The notes: generated from the sequence alone by a model not told the origin. Positions 26,495 through 36,084 are shown, numbered from the stretch's first letter. The stretch: 39,620 bases of DNA from JACKCP01 sp051744925 (GCA_051744925.1 JBNJDM010000009.1:1-39620), one strand, 5' to 3'. Numbers and translations are program-made.

Positions 26495-29400
26495 TTAAAT
26501 ATAGCTCATCATTTTTTCTTTTGTTTTTATGTAGATTTGCTTAAATTCTTCATAAGATTTGTGAATTGAGTCTATATCTATTTTTTGTGAAAAATCCTGG
26601 ATTTCTGAGGCTTTTTCCATCATTGGACAGGCACACATATTAGCACACGCCCCTTTAATTGAATGAGCATAATTATTTATTTCTGAAAAATCAGAATCTT
26701 TAACCCCTTTATCAAGACCCTGCACAAGATTTTTCATATTATCTATAAAAATAGTTATAAGTTCTGCTGCATCATTTTTGTCCTGCATTACACGATGAAG
26801 AAGACCATCATAATCGAAAAGAACCTGAGTGTTTTCAACTGTTTTACAACTGCACTGAATAAAATCAGAATCAAGATCGACCCATTTTTTTATTTTTTCA
26901 GCAAGCTCCCTTGGCTGAACAGGCTTTGGAAGATAATCATCCATTCCGGATGCAAAACATTTTTCGTTATCGCCTTTAAGAGCATCAGCTGTCATTGCGA
27001 TTATAGGAACCTTTCCTGCACGATCTCTGTAAAAACCTCCTGCTTCTTTACCACGGATAAGTCGTGCAGCTTCAAGACCATCCATTTCAGGCATCTGCAC
27101 ATCCATAAGAATAAGATCAAAAGGTATATTATCATATGCCTTAACAGCTTCTTTACCGTTTGCAACAGCTTCTGCTTTAAGCCCTATTTTTTCAAGTATT
27201 CTTAAAGCGACTTTCTGATTTGTTATATTATCTTCAACTACAAGAATCTTGATATTTCTTCCTTTATTAAGAAAAAAATCATCTGTACCTGAAGCAGTTT
27301 TACTATCATAGCCATCAAAAGATTTATCTTCAGATAAATTTACAATTACATTATAGAGCTGTGACTGTTTCACAGGTTTTGGAAGGAAGGAATCAAATCT
27401 TTGATCTGTTTCAAAAAAATGTTTTCTGTCTTTCATAAATGACATAAAAACAAATCTTAAGTCTGAAAATCTTTCATCCTCGCTTAAAACAGATGCAAGC
27501 CTGTCACCGCTTATACCAGGCATTCTGTAATCTATAATACCTATATTAAAAGGATTATCTGCCTTATATGCATCAAGTAGTTTTCGTACAGCTGTATTTA
27601 CATTTTCAGCAGATCCATATTCAAAACCCCAGCTTTCCAGAAGGATTTCTATATGTCTTCTGCTGATATCATGATCATCAACAATAAGAATTTTCAGATC
27701 AGGCTGCTCAGGAGTTACCGCACCTGGAGTTTGGACATGCTGGAATAAATGCCTTACTCCGAATACAGAAGTAAACCAGAAGCTTGTACCTTCACCCTCT
27801 GTACTGGAAAAACCTATTTCTCCACCCATCATTTCCACAAGCTGTCTTGAAATAGCAAGCCCGAGACCTGTACCTCCGTATTTTCTTGTAGTAGAACCGT
27901 CTCCCTGAACAAAGGGGTTAAACAGCTCTTCTTGTCTATCTTCAGGTATTCCGCTGCCTGTATCATCGATTAAAAATTTTAAAGTTGATGTTTCATCATC
28001 TTCTGCAACTTTATAAACCCTTACAGTCACTTCACCTATATCTGTAAATTTTACAGCATTTGCTGCAAGATTTAAAAGAACCTGTCTTAATCTGCCCGGA
28101 TCACCCTGAAGCTGCACATCTACATCAGATTCGCACATACATACAAATTCAATACCTTTTTCTTCAGCTTTAAAAGATAAAAGATCGCTTACCTCTTCAA
28201 GCAGAGTGCGCAGATTAAAGTCTATAATTTCAAGATCAAGTTTTTCAGCCTCGATTTTAGAAAAATCAAGAACATCGTTTATTATAGCAAGAAGCGAGTC
28301 TGCACTGTTTTTTATAGTATCTGCATATTCCTTTTGCTCCTGGTTAAGCTCAGTATCAAGCATGAGACTTGTCATACCAATTATGCCGTTCATGGGAGTT
28401 CTTATTTCATGACTCATATTTGCAAGGAACTCTGTTTTAAGCCTGCTGGACTGAAGAGCCTTTTCTTTTTCAATCTGTATCTCTTTTTCACGCCTGAAAA
28501 GAGTTTCTGACATAGTATTAAATCCTGAAACAAGCTTTCCGAGTTCATCATTGTTTTTTGAAGGCTCAAGCCTGAATTCAAAATTACCCCGGGAAGCAAA
28601 AGTCATACCTTTTACAACGTTTCGCACCGGCCTTGAAATTTTTCTGGAAATTCTGAGTGTAATAAGTATAGCTAGAAAAATTCCTATACTTGAAATCATA
28701 ATTATGAGGTTTCTGGTTGAAGCCATCATTTTATACATTCTTTCAAGATCGGAAGCCATAACCAGGTTATATAACTTTTCGGAACCTTTGTTTACGATAT
28801 TTTTTGATGAAATTATAAATTCTTTGTTTTTATTTTTTATAAAACGTGTTGCTGATTCGTTTTTTTCTGATGGTATAAAATCATGTTCAGAAATATAATC
28901 AGATTTATCTTTACCTGCTATAACTTTAATAACTTCGTCATCAGCTGTGATAATACAAAAGTTCTGATCTAAACTCCCCGAAATATCGGATAAAAACTTT
29001 TCATTGGAAAATATATTATAACCTCCTGCAGCATAACCTACTTTTTCATCTCTGTAATACACAGGAACAACCGATTCTAAAAACAGGGGGAAAACTTCAG
29101 AATGAGTGTTTTTTTGTAAATTATAAAATAATGGGCTGTCAGTTGTATAAACTCCGGTTTTCAGATTATTAATATTGAAACTATTATTATTGTTTTTTTT
29201 AAAACCGAAGTGGCTTAGAATTTTACCGTTTTCATCAAATATAATAATATAGTTAAGTTTGTATTGATCAAGAGCTGATTCAAGAAATTCTTCAAGCTTA
29301 TGTTCTATTCCAAGCTTAAGATTTATCTTGCTGGTATTGTGAGAAGCAACAGATTTTAAATGGTACTGAAGTGAATTTTTCCAGTTTTTCAATATAAGTT

Positions 29401-29587
29401 CAGTATTTTCAATATCTGAATCCAGCTCACTTGTAATAAGTTTTTTTATATGGGTTTTGAATATAGTAACAGATGAATAAGCTGCAAGAAATACAGGTAC
29501 GCTTACTATTAAAAGCGTAAATATGATTAATTTTGACCTTAATGTATAAAAAAACCTGTTTATCATTATTAAATCCTGATTTTCCAT
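26495..29587 (-). CDS. BarA-type hybrid sensor histidine kinase with two receivers and Hpt
   Basis: 1030 residues. TM1 (about 18-40), a periplasmic sensor of about 250 residues (Cache-like in outline), TM2 (about 292-312), HAMP (313-365), HisKA with H-box FLANMSHEIRTPMNG (His393), an HATPase with LAANAVKF, DDTGSGIP and GGTGLGLAIS (to about 605), receiver 1 with Asp686 (IIDYRMPG), receiver 2 with Asp829 (LMDVQMPEMDG), and a C-terminal Hpt with His975 (YAHSIKGACANM). All phosphorelay residues are present, so the whole His-Asp-His relay is in one chain, with Asp829 the likely donor to Hpt. No response regulator is nearby. It starts at ATG 29587, with a poor Shine-Dalgarno. Confidence 0.94.
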   Translation of the reverse strand: MENQDLIMINRFFYTLRSKLIIFTLLIVSVPVFLAAYSSVTIFKTHIKKLITSELDSDIENTELILKNWKNSLQYHLKSVASHNTSKINLKLGIEHKLEEFLESALDQYKLNYIIIFDENGKILSHFGFKKNNNNSFNINNLKTGVYTTDSPLFYNLQKNTHSEVFPLFLESVVPVYYRDEKVGYAAGGYNIFSNEKFLSDISGSLDQNFCIITADDEVIKVIAGKDKSDYISEHDFIPSEKNESATRFIKNKNKEFIISSKNIVNKGSEKLYNLVMASDLERMYKMMASTRNLIIMISSIGIFLAILITLRISRKISRPVRNVVKGMTFASRGNFEFRLEPSKNNDELGKLVSGFNTMSETLFRREKEIQIEKEKALQSSRLKTEFLANMSHEIRTPMNGIIGMTSLMLDTELNQEQKEYADTIKNSADSLLAIINDVLDFSKIEAEKLDLEIIDFNLRTLLEEVSDLLSFKAEEKGIEFVCMCESDVDVQLQGDPGRLRQVLLNLAANAVKFTDIGEVTVRVYKVAEDDETSTLKFLIDDTGSGIPEDRQEELFNPFVQGDGSTTRKYGGTGLGLAISRQLVEMMGGEIGFSSTEGEGTSFWFTSVFGVRHLFQHVQTPGAVTPEQPDLKILIVDDHDISRRHIEILLESWGFEYGSAENVNTAVRKLLDAYKADNPFNIGIIDYRMPGISGDRLASVLSEDERFSDLRFVFMSFMKDRKHFFETDQRFDSFLPKPVKQSQLYNVIVNLSEDKSFDGYDSKTASGTDDFFLNKGRNIKILVVEDNITNQKVALRILEKIGLKAEAVANGKEAVKAYDNIPFDLILMDVQMPEMDGLEAARLIRGKEAGGFYRDRAGKVPIIAMTADALKGDNEKCFASGMDDYLPKPVQPRELAEKIKKWVDLDSDFIQCSCKTVENTQVLFDYDGLLHRVMQDKNDAAELITIFIDNMKNLVQGLDKGVKDSDFSEINNYAHSIKGACANMCACPMMEKASEIQDFSQKIDIDSIHKSYEEFKQIYIKTKEKMMSYI

Positions 29588-29704
29588 CAGCTGAATATAT
29601 ATAAAAAGAGATTAATGCTTTTAAATATTTTCTATCCTTTTATGCAAAATTCTGCAAATACAACATTATATTATCATTCAGATTCTTTTTAATAAACAGT
29701 AATT

Positions 29705-29740
29705 AAAAAAAACCTTTTTTAAACCGGAAAAAAGGTTTTT
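29705..29740 (-). terminator. Second, tandem intrinsic terminator
   Basis: Arms of 13 bases (AAAAACCTTTTTT at 29708-29720, AAAAAAGGTTTTT at 29728-29740) with a 7-base loop AAACCGG. On the minus strand more Ts follow. It backs up the stronger hairpin just before it. Confidence 0.7.
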
Positions 29741-29782
29741 AAAAAAATACAGCCTGCATTAATTTTAATAATGCAGGCTGTA
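29741..29782 (-). terminator. Strong intrinsic terminator of the DUF3141 gene
   Basis: Perfect 14-base stem TACAGCCTGCATTA/TAATGCAGGCTGTA (29748-29761 and 29769-29782) with a 7-base loop, followed on the minus strand by seven Ts. It lies 30 bases past the stop at 29812. The rest of 29588-29704 is AT-rich and should hold the promoter of the 26495-29587 kinase. Confidence 0.88.
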
Positions 29783-29811
29783 AAAATAAAATCAAAAGGT
29801 TTTAGTACAAA

Positions 29812-31980
29812 TTAAATTTTCATTATACTTTCAATCCTTTTTATAATTTCTTTTTCTTTCTCATCGATAACTGAGTCAGAAAGAGCTACCTCTTCAGCTA
29901 TTTCAAGAGCCTGCTTCCTGTCTTTTTTATAATGTATAAGCTTTGGCAGTGTTTTAAGAGCCTTTTCCTTATCAAGATGCAGAAGCCTTGATTGTTCAAG
30001 AGCTATTTTTCTTAGCTCATCAGGCTTGAGCTTACTTAGTTTGGGATGATTTCTTACAATATTCTGAACACTCATAAATTCGGCTTTATCAAGAACTTCA
30101 TCAGCACTTGCAATTGCAATCATTATTCTGATCATACCTTCTTTGAAACCGCCTTTATCCATTTTAACCCTGAGCCTTGAATCCGAAATATCAGGTTTCT
30201 TTTCTTCATCTTCTCCTGATTCATTTCCTAAATACTCCTGAAATGCATCCTTATAAAAAAACTGAATTGCAGGATTACTATACATTTTGTTAAAAAATCT
30301 TTCCTGAGCCAGATCTCTCATGTCTCTGTATACATCGAATCCATGGCTTATCATATCAGAAAAGTCACGTTCCATTTGTCTGTAAAAATTATCATCCGAA
30401 ATTTTAACCCTGTGTTTTTTTACATACTTAGACATTGTTTTTACAGGTATTAAAAAAGGATTAAGATCTGAAAACAGATACCTCTGGGTTCTTAGAGGAT
30501 GAAGCTGTTTCATAAATTCTGCAGAATAATCGTTTACAAGTTTTGATACAACAGGGCTTACAAATGCATTGTAATACTTATCAAGTGTAGTTGATACTGT
30601 AGCTACAGGAAGAAAACTTGCTTCATCTTCAAATCCGTCATCAAGTTCTAATATATCTTCAATCTGCCTTTCTCTGAACCCGACCTTAAACTTACCTTCC
30701 CATTCTTCAGAATCTTCATTATCTTCTTCAATAACCATTTCATAAAGTCCGGGAGATAGATAAGAGATCATATCTACGGTTCCAAATATTTCTTTGTGCT
30801 CCTTATTTGCAACTTTTGTAGATACAAATATACCAAGATGACCAATATCTTCATGAACAAGATAAATAATAACCTGATTATTTTTCTTTATTTCATCTGC
30901 ACTCTTATATACTTTAACTATCCAGTTTAATGCCTGCTGTGGAGGAGTTATATTGTCACCTCCTGAAGCAAAAACAATTATAGGATCTGTGATATTTTTT
31001 ATATTTACATTGGCACCGTCTTCATCAAGGCTAAGTTGTCCTCTTTCAAGACGGTTTCCAACAAAAAGACTATCAACAATAAAATGAATCTCTTCCTTGG
31101 TCATCATAAAAAAACCGCCCCACCATTTTTCAAAATTGAGGAAGCGATCTTCTTCAGTGTCTACCTTATCATATACATTGTAATACTTATCCCAGAATGT
31201 ATTTGCCGGGTTAAGATTTTCCATATTCATAACAAGATTAGCACCGTCAAAAATACCATTGCCCAAATCACTTAAAAGAGAGTTGATCCATACACCGCCG
31301 AGAAGACCGCCTTTATATCTCATTGGGTTTGAACCTTCTACACCGCCCCAGTATGAAAGAGGAGCACCGTTTAGCACAATCGGCCCGCAAATTTCAGGTC
31401 TGTCAGCAGCAACCAGAGCAGCTGCCCATCCTGCCTGACAGTTTCCTATGATTGCAGGCTTATCAGCATCCGAGTGTCTTTTTCTGACCTGTTCCACAAA
31501 AGCTGTTTCTGCTTTTTGTACATCTGCAATTGTCTGTCCGGGCTCAGGTTTTGTAAAAAATATTATAAAATAAACAGGATGGCCGTTTTCCAGAGCAAGA
31601 CCTATTTCAGAATCCTGTTTTGAACCGCCTATCCCCGGTCCGTGACCTGCTCTGGGATCTATTATTATTATAGGTCTTTTAGGAAATCTGTCTTTTGGTT
31701 TATCATTTTTTTTTGTACCGGTTTTTTCATGATAAGTATCATCTTTTTCTGCTATTTCAACCAGGCAGTAATTCACAGGATTTGGAAGATCTCTTCCATC
31801 CATAACAGTTGTATAATCAAAAACAAGCACAGGGGGCTGCCCCATTTCAAGGTGTTCAAGATAGATATTACCTCTTTTTCTGATAATATCAGAATAAATA
31901 ACAGATCTTTGTAAAGAATCAGCAATATATTCATGAAAATCAGATAATTGTGCAAAATTACGGATCATTTGATCAAACAT
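29812..31980 (-). CDS. DUF3141 alpha/beta-hydrolase (PhaC-like) with TerB-like C-terminal domain
   Basis: 722 residues. The central part (about 100-400) is an alpha/beta-hydrolase of the DUF3141 / poly-hydroxyalkanoate synthase-like group, with RPIIIIDPRAGHGPGIGG and a nucleophile elbow GNCQAGW in which Cys181 replaces the usual Ser, as in PhaC synthases; a late DIGHLGIF is a possible catalytic His. A helical region (about 470-580) follows. The last 110 residues (GMIRIMIAIASADEVLDKAEF ... VALSDSVIDEKEKEIIKRI) look like a TerB-type tellurite-resistance domain with paired acidic helices. It starts at ATG 31980 with AAAGGAG. Polymer synthesis is not proven: no phaA, phaB or phasin is nearby, and the real substrate is unknown. 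Confidence 0.8.
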   Translation of the reverse strand: MFDQMIRNFAQLSDFHEYIADSLQRSVIYSDIIRKRGNIYLEHLEMGQPPVLVFDYTTVMDGRDLPNPVNYCLVEIAEKDDTYHEKTGTKKNDKPKDRFPKRPIIIIDPRAGHGPGIGGSKQDSEIGLALENGHPVYFIIFFTKPEPGQTIADVQKAETAFVEQVRKRHSDADKPAIIGNCQAGWAAALVAADRPEICGPIVLNGAPLSYWGGVEGSNPMRYKGGLLGGVWINSLLSDLGNGIFDGANLVMNMENLNPANTFWDKYYNVYDKVDTEEDRFLNFEKWWGGFFMMTKEEIHFIVDSLFVGNRLERGQLSLDEDGANVNIKNITDPIIVFASGGDNITPPQQALNWIVKVYKSADEIKKNNQVIIYLVHEDIGHLGIFVSTKVANKEHKEIFGTVDMISYLSPGLYEMVIEEDNEDSEEWEGKFKVGFRERQIEDILELDDGFEDEASFLPVATVSTTLDKYYNAFVSPVVSKLVNDYSAEFMKQLHPLRTQRYLFSDLNPFLIPVKTMSKYVKKHRVKISDDNFYRQMERDFSDMISHGFDVYRDMRDLAQERFFNKMYSNPAIQFFYKDAFQEYLGNESGEDEEKKPDISDSRLRVKMDKGGFKEGMIRIMIAIASADEVLDKAEFMSVQNIVRNHPKLSKLKPDELRKIALEQSRLLHLDKEKALKTLPKLIHYKKDRKQALEIAEEVALSDSVIDEKEKEIIKRIESIMKI

Positions 31981-32204
31981 TTTAACTCCTTTTATCTGTT
32001 CAATTCATTTTTCAAATAAACAGTTATTAAATCTTTTTTTTTATTTTTTACAATACCATGGCTTTAATCAGCACACTTTATTATAAAAAATTAAAAAAAA
32101 TCACTTTTTTTAAAAGCTGAAAAACATAAAGTATTATTCACTAATAATTATTATTAAACAATAAAACATATAAGGTAAGATTACAAATTTTTATTGCACT
32201 GCAA

Positions 32205-33071
32205 CTACAAAATAACTTTTTTAACAATATTCATTAAATTTTTTAAAGCTTTATCTTTTTTATATTCTGCAACATAAAGTTTTCGTTTATACACTGACTT
32301 TTCAATATTTGAACTATAAGGAATAGTTCCGGCAAGAGATATGTTGTCACCAAAAAACTTTTTGTAAAAATTTTCAATATTTTTTGCAGTATCACTGTTA
32401 TCGACTTTGCATGCAGTAAGATAAAGCTTAAAATTTTCCATAGTTTTTTTTAGCTCCGGATAATACGGGCTGTTTAATTCTTCAAGTCTTTTTAAAATAT
32501 CATCAGGACGTATAGTTGAATTCGACTTTAAAATAGAGCTGCATTGAGAATTTAATTTTTTCGGAGGTACAATCCCTGATATTTTCTGAAGAAAAACCTT
32601 GTGAACAAACTTGAATGAATTTTCAAGAGACAAAGGATCAGATGTGAAAAGGGCAAAGGGAAGGTCTGCAAGAAGAAAAAAATCTATGGAAGCTTTATTT
32701 ATACCTGCACCAAGATCAATTATTATATAATCATATTTAAGTCTTTTTATATCTTTATATAAGATATTTCTTAATGAATAAGGCTGATTTCCTATATCGC
32801 TGGAACAATTTTTAGAGTTAAGAAGATGCAACCTCTTGTACTCTGTATCGATTATGCAATCTTCCAGACTCATTTCCTGATTGAAATAGTTCCACAGCCC
32901 TTTTGAGGGGTTGGAAACTCCCATAAAAGTATGGAGATTGGGACCTCCTGTATCAAGATCTATAACAAGGGTTTTTTTCCCAATCATTGAAAGCAGTCCG
33001 CCTATATTGGCAGAAAAAAAGGATTTCCCAATACCGCCTTTTCCACCGCCTGCAGATATAATTTTAGGCAT
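32205..33071 (-). CDS. MinD/ParA-family P-loop ATPase
   Basis: 288 residues with the deviant Walker A GGKGGIGKS (about 9-17; signature Lys11), switch region VIDLDTGGPNLHTF and Walker B YIIIDLGAGI. The usual Asp of the switch I motif (DxDxxxxN) is kept as D-L-D-x-G-G-P-N, so ATP-driven dimerisation is plausible. The C-terminal half (about 165-288) is longer and less typical than MinD or Soj, closer to the FlhG/YlxH-type. No parB, minC/minE or flagellar gene adjoins it, so the cargo is unknown. It starts at ATG 33071. It precedes the DUF3141 gene by a 224-base gap (31981-32204) in which I see only AT-rich sequence. Confidence 0.85.
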   Translation of the reverse strand: MPKIISAGGGKGGIGKSFFSANIGGLLSMIGKKTLVIDLDTGGPNLHTFMGVSNPSKGLWNYFNQEMSLEDCIIDTEYKRLHLLNSKNCSSDIGNQPYSLRNILYKDIKRLKYDYIIIDLGAGINKASIDFFLLADLPFALFTSDPLSLENSFKFVHKVFLQKISGIVPPKKLNSQCSSILKSNSTIRPDDILKRLEELNSPYYPELKKTMENFKLYLTACKVDNSDTAKNIENFYKKFFGDNISLAGTIPYSSNIEKSVYKRKLYVAEYKKDKALKNLMNIVKKVIL

Positions 33072-33112
33072 CTTATTTCCTTAGAATTAATATTTTTTCA
33101 AGCCCTGATTAA

Positions 33113-33226
33113 CCTTAAACCAGAAAGTTTCAAAATTTAATACTCAAAATACTCAGGTATTCATACAATTAAATTTTTTATCAGTCGTAACTGAATAAAA
33201 TTCTGGTTTCCGGCCGGTTACTATAC
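33113..33226. repeat. Palindromic intergenic repeat, copy C (diverged)
   Basis: Same orientation as copy B and clearly related over most of its length (CAAAATTTAATACTCAAAA, AATTAAATTTTTTATCAG, CTGAATAAAATTCTGGTTTC, CGGCC). The inverted ends ACCAGAAAG and TTCTGGTTT are again complementary. It lies between the divergent ParA-like gene and cysQ. The rest of 33227-33500 is AT-rich and must hold the cysQ promoter; I see no gene in it. Confidence 0.7.
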
Positions 33227-33500
33227 AATCTTTTGTATGATTTTAATAAGCTTTTGCTTAATATACAGACTAAAAACCGCCAGATCAAAGCGCTTCATAC
33301 TTAATCCAAATAAGCCCAAAACTTGAAAATTGCTCAATTTAGGTTTACATGAAAGACTAAAAAATATAATTTATACATAAAAGTTAAACTATAACATAAA
33401 TTTTGAGTTTTTTTCCTCTGATTAAAGATAAAAGACTTAAATCGTTTGTATCAAATTAACAAACTATCCTTTTAAACAAAAGAAATATTAAGGAGCTGAT

Positions 33501-34304
33501 TTGAATTTTGAAGACTATCTTGTTTCAGCTGTAAACGCTTCCGTGGAAGCCGGCAATGAAATATTAGATATATATAATGATCCTGATTCTGACTTTTCTG
33601 TGGAAAAAAAGGAAGATAATTCTCCTGTAACAATTGCAGATAAAAAAGCACATCACACAATACTTAAGAATCTGGAAAACTGCGGTCTCCCGATCCTGAG
33701 TGAAGAAGGTATCCACAGTGATTATAAAAAAAGACAAAACTGGGAATATTTTTTTCTTGTTGACCCCCTTGACGGGACCAAGGAGTTTATAAAAAAAAAC
33801 GGTGAATTTACTGTAAACATAGCTCTAATTCATAAAAACAGACCAATATCTGGGGTTGTTTATCTGCCTGTATTAAATCTTTTGTATTTTGCATTTGAGA
33901 ACCAGTCTTATAAAATTAAAAACAAAAAACTTAAAGATTTTAATAATATAAAAGAAATTTTATCCATGGCAGAAAAAATATCTTCTGACTCAAAACCTGA
34001 AAAATACACAATTATTGCTACAAGATCCCACCAGAACGATGAGTTGAAAAAATTTATTGAAGATAAAAAAAAGATTTATAAGGATCTTGAAATTATTTCT
34101 GCAGGAAGTTCACTCAAATTCTGTAAAATTGCAGAAGGAGCAGCGCATATTTACCCCAGAACCGGATATACAATGGAATGGGATACTGCAGCAGGCCATG
34201 CTGTTTGTACAGGTGCCGGCTTAAAAGTAACAGATTTTGATACCGGAGAAGAACTTAAATACAACAAAGAAAACTTAAAAAACCCTTACTTTATAGTAGA
34301 ATAA
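33501..34304 (+). CDS. cysQ: 3'(2'),5'-bisphosphate nucleotidase
   Basis: Inositol-monophosphatase-fold enzyme that removes the 3' phosphate from PAP/PAPS, protecting the cell from PAP made during sulfation or sulfate assimilation. The 267 residues have the metal motifs SEEG (67-70), DPLDGTKEF (88-96) and EWDTAAGHAV (226-235); the DGTKEFIKKNGEFTVNIALI segment is typical of CysQ. The start is TTG 33501 with AGGAG five bases upstream; there is no nearby ATG in frame. It is 14 bases upstream of the sulfurylase/APS-kinase fusion, so the pair would make and recycle PAPS. Confidence 0.92.
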   Translation: MNFEDYLVSAVNASVEAGNEILDIYNDPDSDFSVEKKEDNSPVTIADKKAHHTILKNLENCGLPILSEEGIHSDYKKRQNWEYFFLVDPLDGTKEFIKKNGEFTVNIALIHKNRPISGVVYLPVLNLLYFAFENQSYKIKNKKLKDFNNIKEILSMAEKISSDSKPEKYTIIATRSHQNDELKKFIEDKKKIYKDLEIISAGSSLKFCKIAEGAAHIYPRTGYTMEWDTAAGHAVCTGAGLKVTDFDTGEELKYNKENLKNPYFIVE

Positions 34305-34318
34305 AACAGGATTTATAA

Positions 34319-36028
34319 ATGAAAAGCCATCTTAATCCACCTTATAAAGGACAGCTTGTAAATCTTTCAGTAGATCAGAACAAAGCTGCTGATTTTAAAA
34401 ACAAAGCAAATGAACTTGTACAGGTAGCTCTTAACTTACGAACTATTCTTGATTTTGAACTTCTTGCAAACGGTGCTTATTCACCTCTTCAGGGATTTAT
34501 GACAAAAAAGGATTACATAAGTGTTCTGGAAAAAATGGAGCTTTCTGACAATACTTTCTGGCCTCTTCCGATCTGTCTTGACATAGATCTGGCCACATAT
34601 GAAAAAATCAAAAATGAAAATCAGATTGCTTTAACAGATCCTGAAGGTTTCCAGCTTGGAATTATGGATGTAGAAGATATATGGACTCCTGACAAAAAAA
34701 AGGAAGCAGATCTTTTATACAATTCCAGTGAGTACTCACATCCTGGGATTAAATACCTTCTCAATGCAGTTGGAGAATATTATGCCGGTGGTAAAGTTAC
34801 AGTTATTGAATATCCTGTAAATTATGATTTTAAACAGTACAGATATACACCCGAAGAATTACGCAGTCATTTTTTAAGAACAGGCTGGCAAAATGCAGCA
34901 GCTTTTCAGACAAGACACCCCATACACAGGCTTCAGTATGAGCTTTGTTTAAATATTATCAAGGATATGAAAAGAAAACTTCTCATAAATCAGGTTGCTG
35001 AACAGACTATTCCAGGTGATTTTGACAGATTCACAAGAGTAAGGGCAACTGAAAAAATAATCGATTTATTCCCTCCAAACAGTGCATGTCTGAACATTTT
35101 ACCTTTATACCTAAGATTTGCAGGTTATAAAGATGCCCTGTTACATTCAATAATTTCAAAAAATTATGGATGCTCAGATTTTATTGTAGGACACGGTCAT
35201 TCCAATCCTGTGTTCAACAAAAAGGACTTTTGTTACAAAAATGATGTAATTAAAAATAAAACATCTGAACTGGCAAAAGAAATCGGAATCAATATTATTC
35301 CTGTCTCGCAGATGAAATATCTCTATTTTGAAGAAGAATACAGATTTGAAAATGAAATTCCTGAAGGTACACAATCTCTTTCAATTTCAGGTGAAGATAT
35401 AAGAACAAGAATTAAGCAGGGTAAAAAAATACCTTCCTGGGCAAGCTTTGATGAAGTTCTTGAAGAGATAGAAAAAAATTATCCGCCTCCTTCAAAGCAG
35501 GGTTTTACTGTTTTTTTTACAGGACTTCCCAGTGCAGGAAAATCTACTATAGCAAAGGTATTGTATTCAAAGTTTCTTGAAATCGGCAAAAGGCCTGTAA
35601 CACTTCTTGACGGCGATATAGTAAGAAGAAATCTTTCAAAAGAGCTAAATTTTTCAAAAGAACACAGAAATATAAATGTTGAAAGAATCGGTTTTGTTGC
35701 AAATGAAATAACAAAAAACCGCGGGATAGCAATTTGTGCACCAATTGCACCATACAGCCAGACAAGAAGTAAAATAAGAGAGATTATTGAGCCAAACGGC
35801 GGTTTTATTGAAGTTTTTGTATCAACCCCTGTTTCTGTATGTGAAAAAAGAGACAGAAAAGGTATGTATGAAAAGGCAAAAAAAGGATTAATCAAGGATT
35901 TTACAGGAGTGGATGACCCTTATGAAATACCTGAAAACCCCGAAGTTGTAATAGATACAACTGTAAATACTCCTGAGGAATGCGCACAGATTGTAATTCA
36001 GGAGCTGACAAGACTCGGTTTTATGTAA
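34319..36028 (+). CDS. Fused sulfate adenylyltransferase-like / adenylylsulfate kinase
   Basis: 569 residues. Residues 1-385 align with ATP sulfurylase (PUA-like N-terminus with NGAYSPLQGFM, then the nucleotidyltransferase domain); 395-569 are a complete APS kinase with P-loop GLPSAGKST (402-410), LLDGDIVRRNL and the CAPIAPYSQTR phosphosulfate loop. The kinase half looks intact. The sulfurylase half has altered active-site motifs: QTRHPIHRLQ (197-206) where the family has Q-x-R-N-P-x-H-R-A-H, and GHGHSNP (291-297) where it has G-R-D-H-A-G-P. It could be a distinct subfamily, a regulatory domain, or an enzyme with other specificity. Its neighbour cysQ fits a PAPS cycle. It starts at ATG 34319. 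Confidence 0.82.
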   Translation: MKSHLNPPYKGQLVNLSVDQNKAADFKNKANELVQVALNLRTILDFELLANGAYSPLQGFMTKKDYISVLEKMELSDNTFWPLPICLDIDLATYEKIKNENQIALTDPEGFQLGIMDVEDIWTPDKKKEADLLYNSSEYSHPGIKYLLNAVGEYYAGGKVTVIEYPVNYDFKQYRYTPEELRSHFLRTGWQNAAAFQTRHPIHRLQYELCLNIIKDMKRKLLINQVAEQTIPGDFDRFTRVRATEKIIDLFPPNSACLNILPLYLRFAGYKDALLHSIISKNYGCSDFIVGHGHSNPVFNKKDFCYKNDVIKNKTSELAKEIGINIIPVSQMKYLYFEEEYRFENEIPEGTQSLSISGEDIRTRIKQGKKIPSWASFDEVLEEIEKNYPPPSKQGFTVFFTGLPSAGKSTIAKVLYSKFLEIGKRPVTLLDGDIVRRNLSKELNFSKEHRNINVERIGFVANEITKNRGIAICAPIAPYSQTRSKIREIIEPNGGFIEVFVSTPVSVCEKRDRKGMYEKAKKGLIKDFTGVDDPYEIPENPEVVIDTTVNTPEECAQIVIQELTRLGFM

Positions 36029-36084
36029 TATCTGTTTTTTGAAATAAATAAAGTGTAAACAGTTGAAATGCAGGAGCTTAAAGA

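Noticed and set aside
26795..27205. 136-codon open frame on the plus strand
   Set aside because: Antisense to the receiver/Hpt part of the hybrid kinase; composition is Phe/Ile/Cys-rich noise.
35479..35895. 138-codon open frame on the minus strand
   Set aside because: Antisense to the APS kinase domain; no motif and no start signal.
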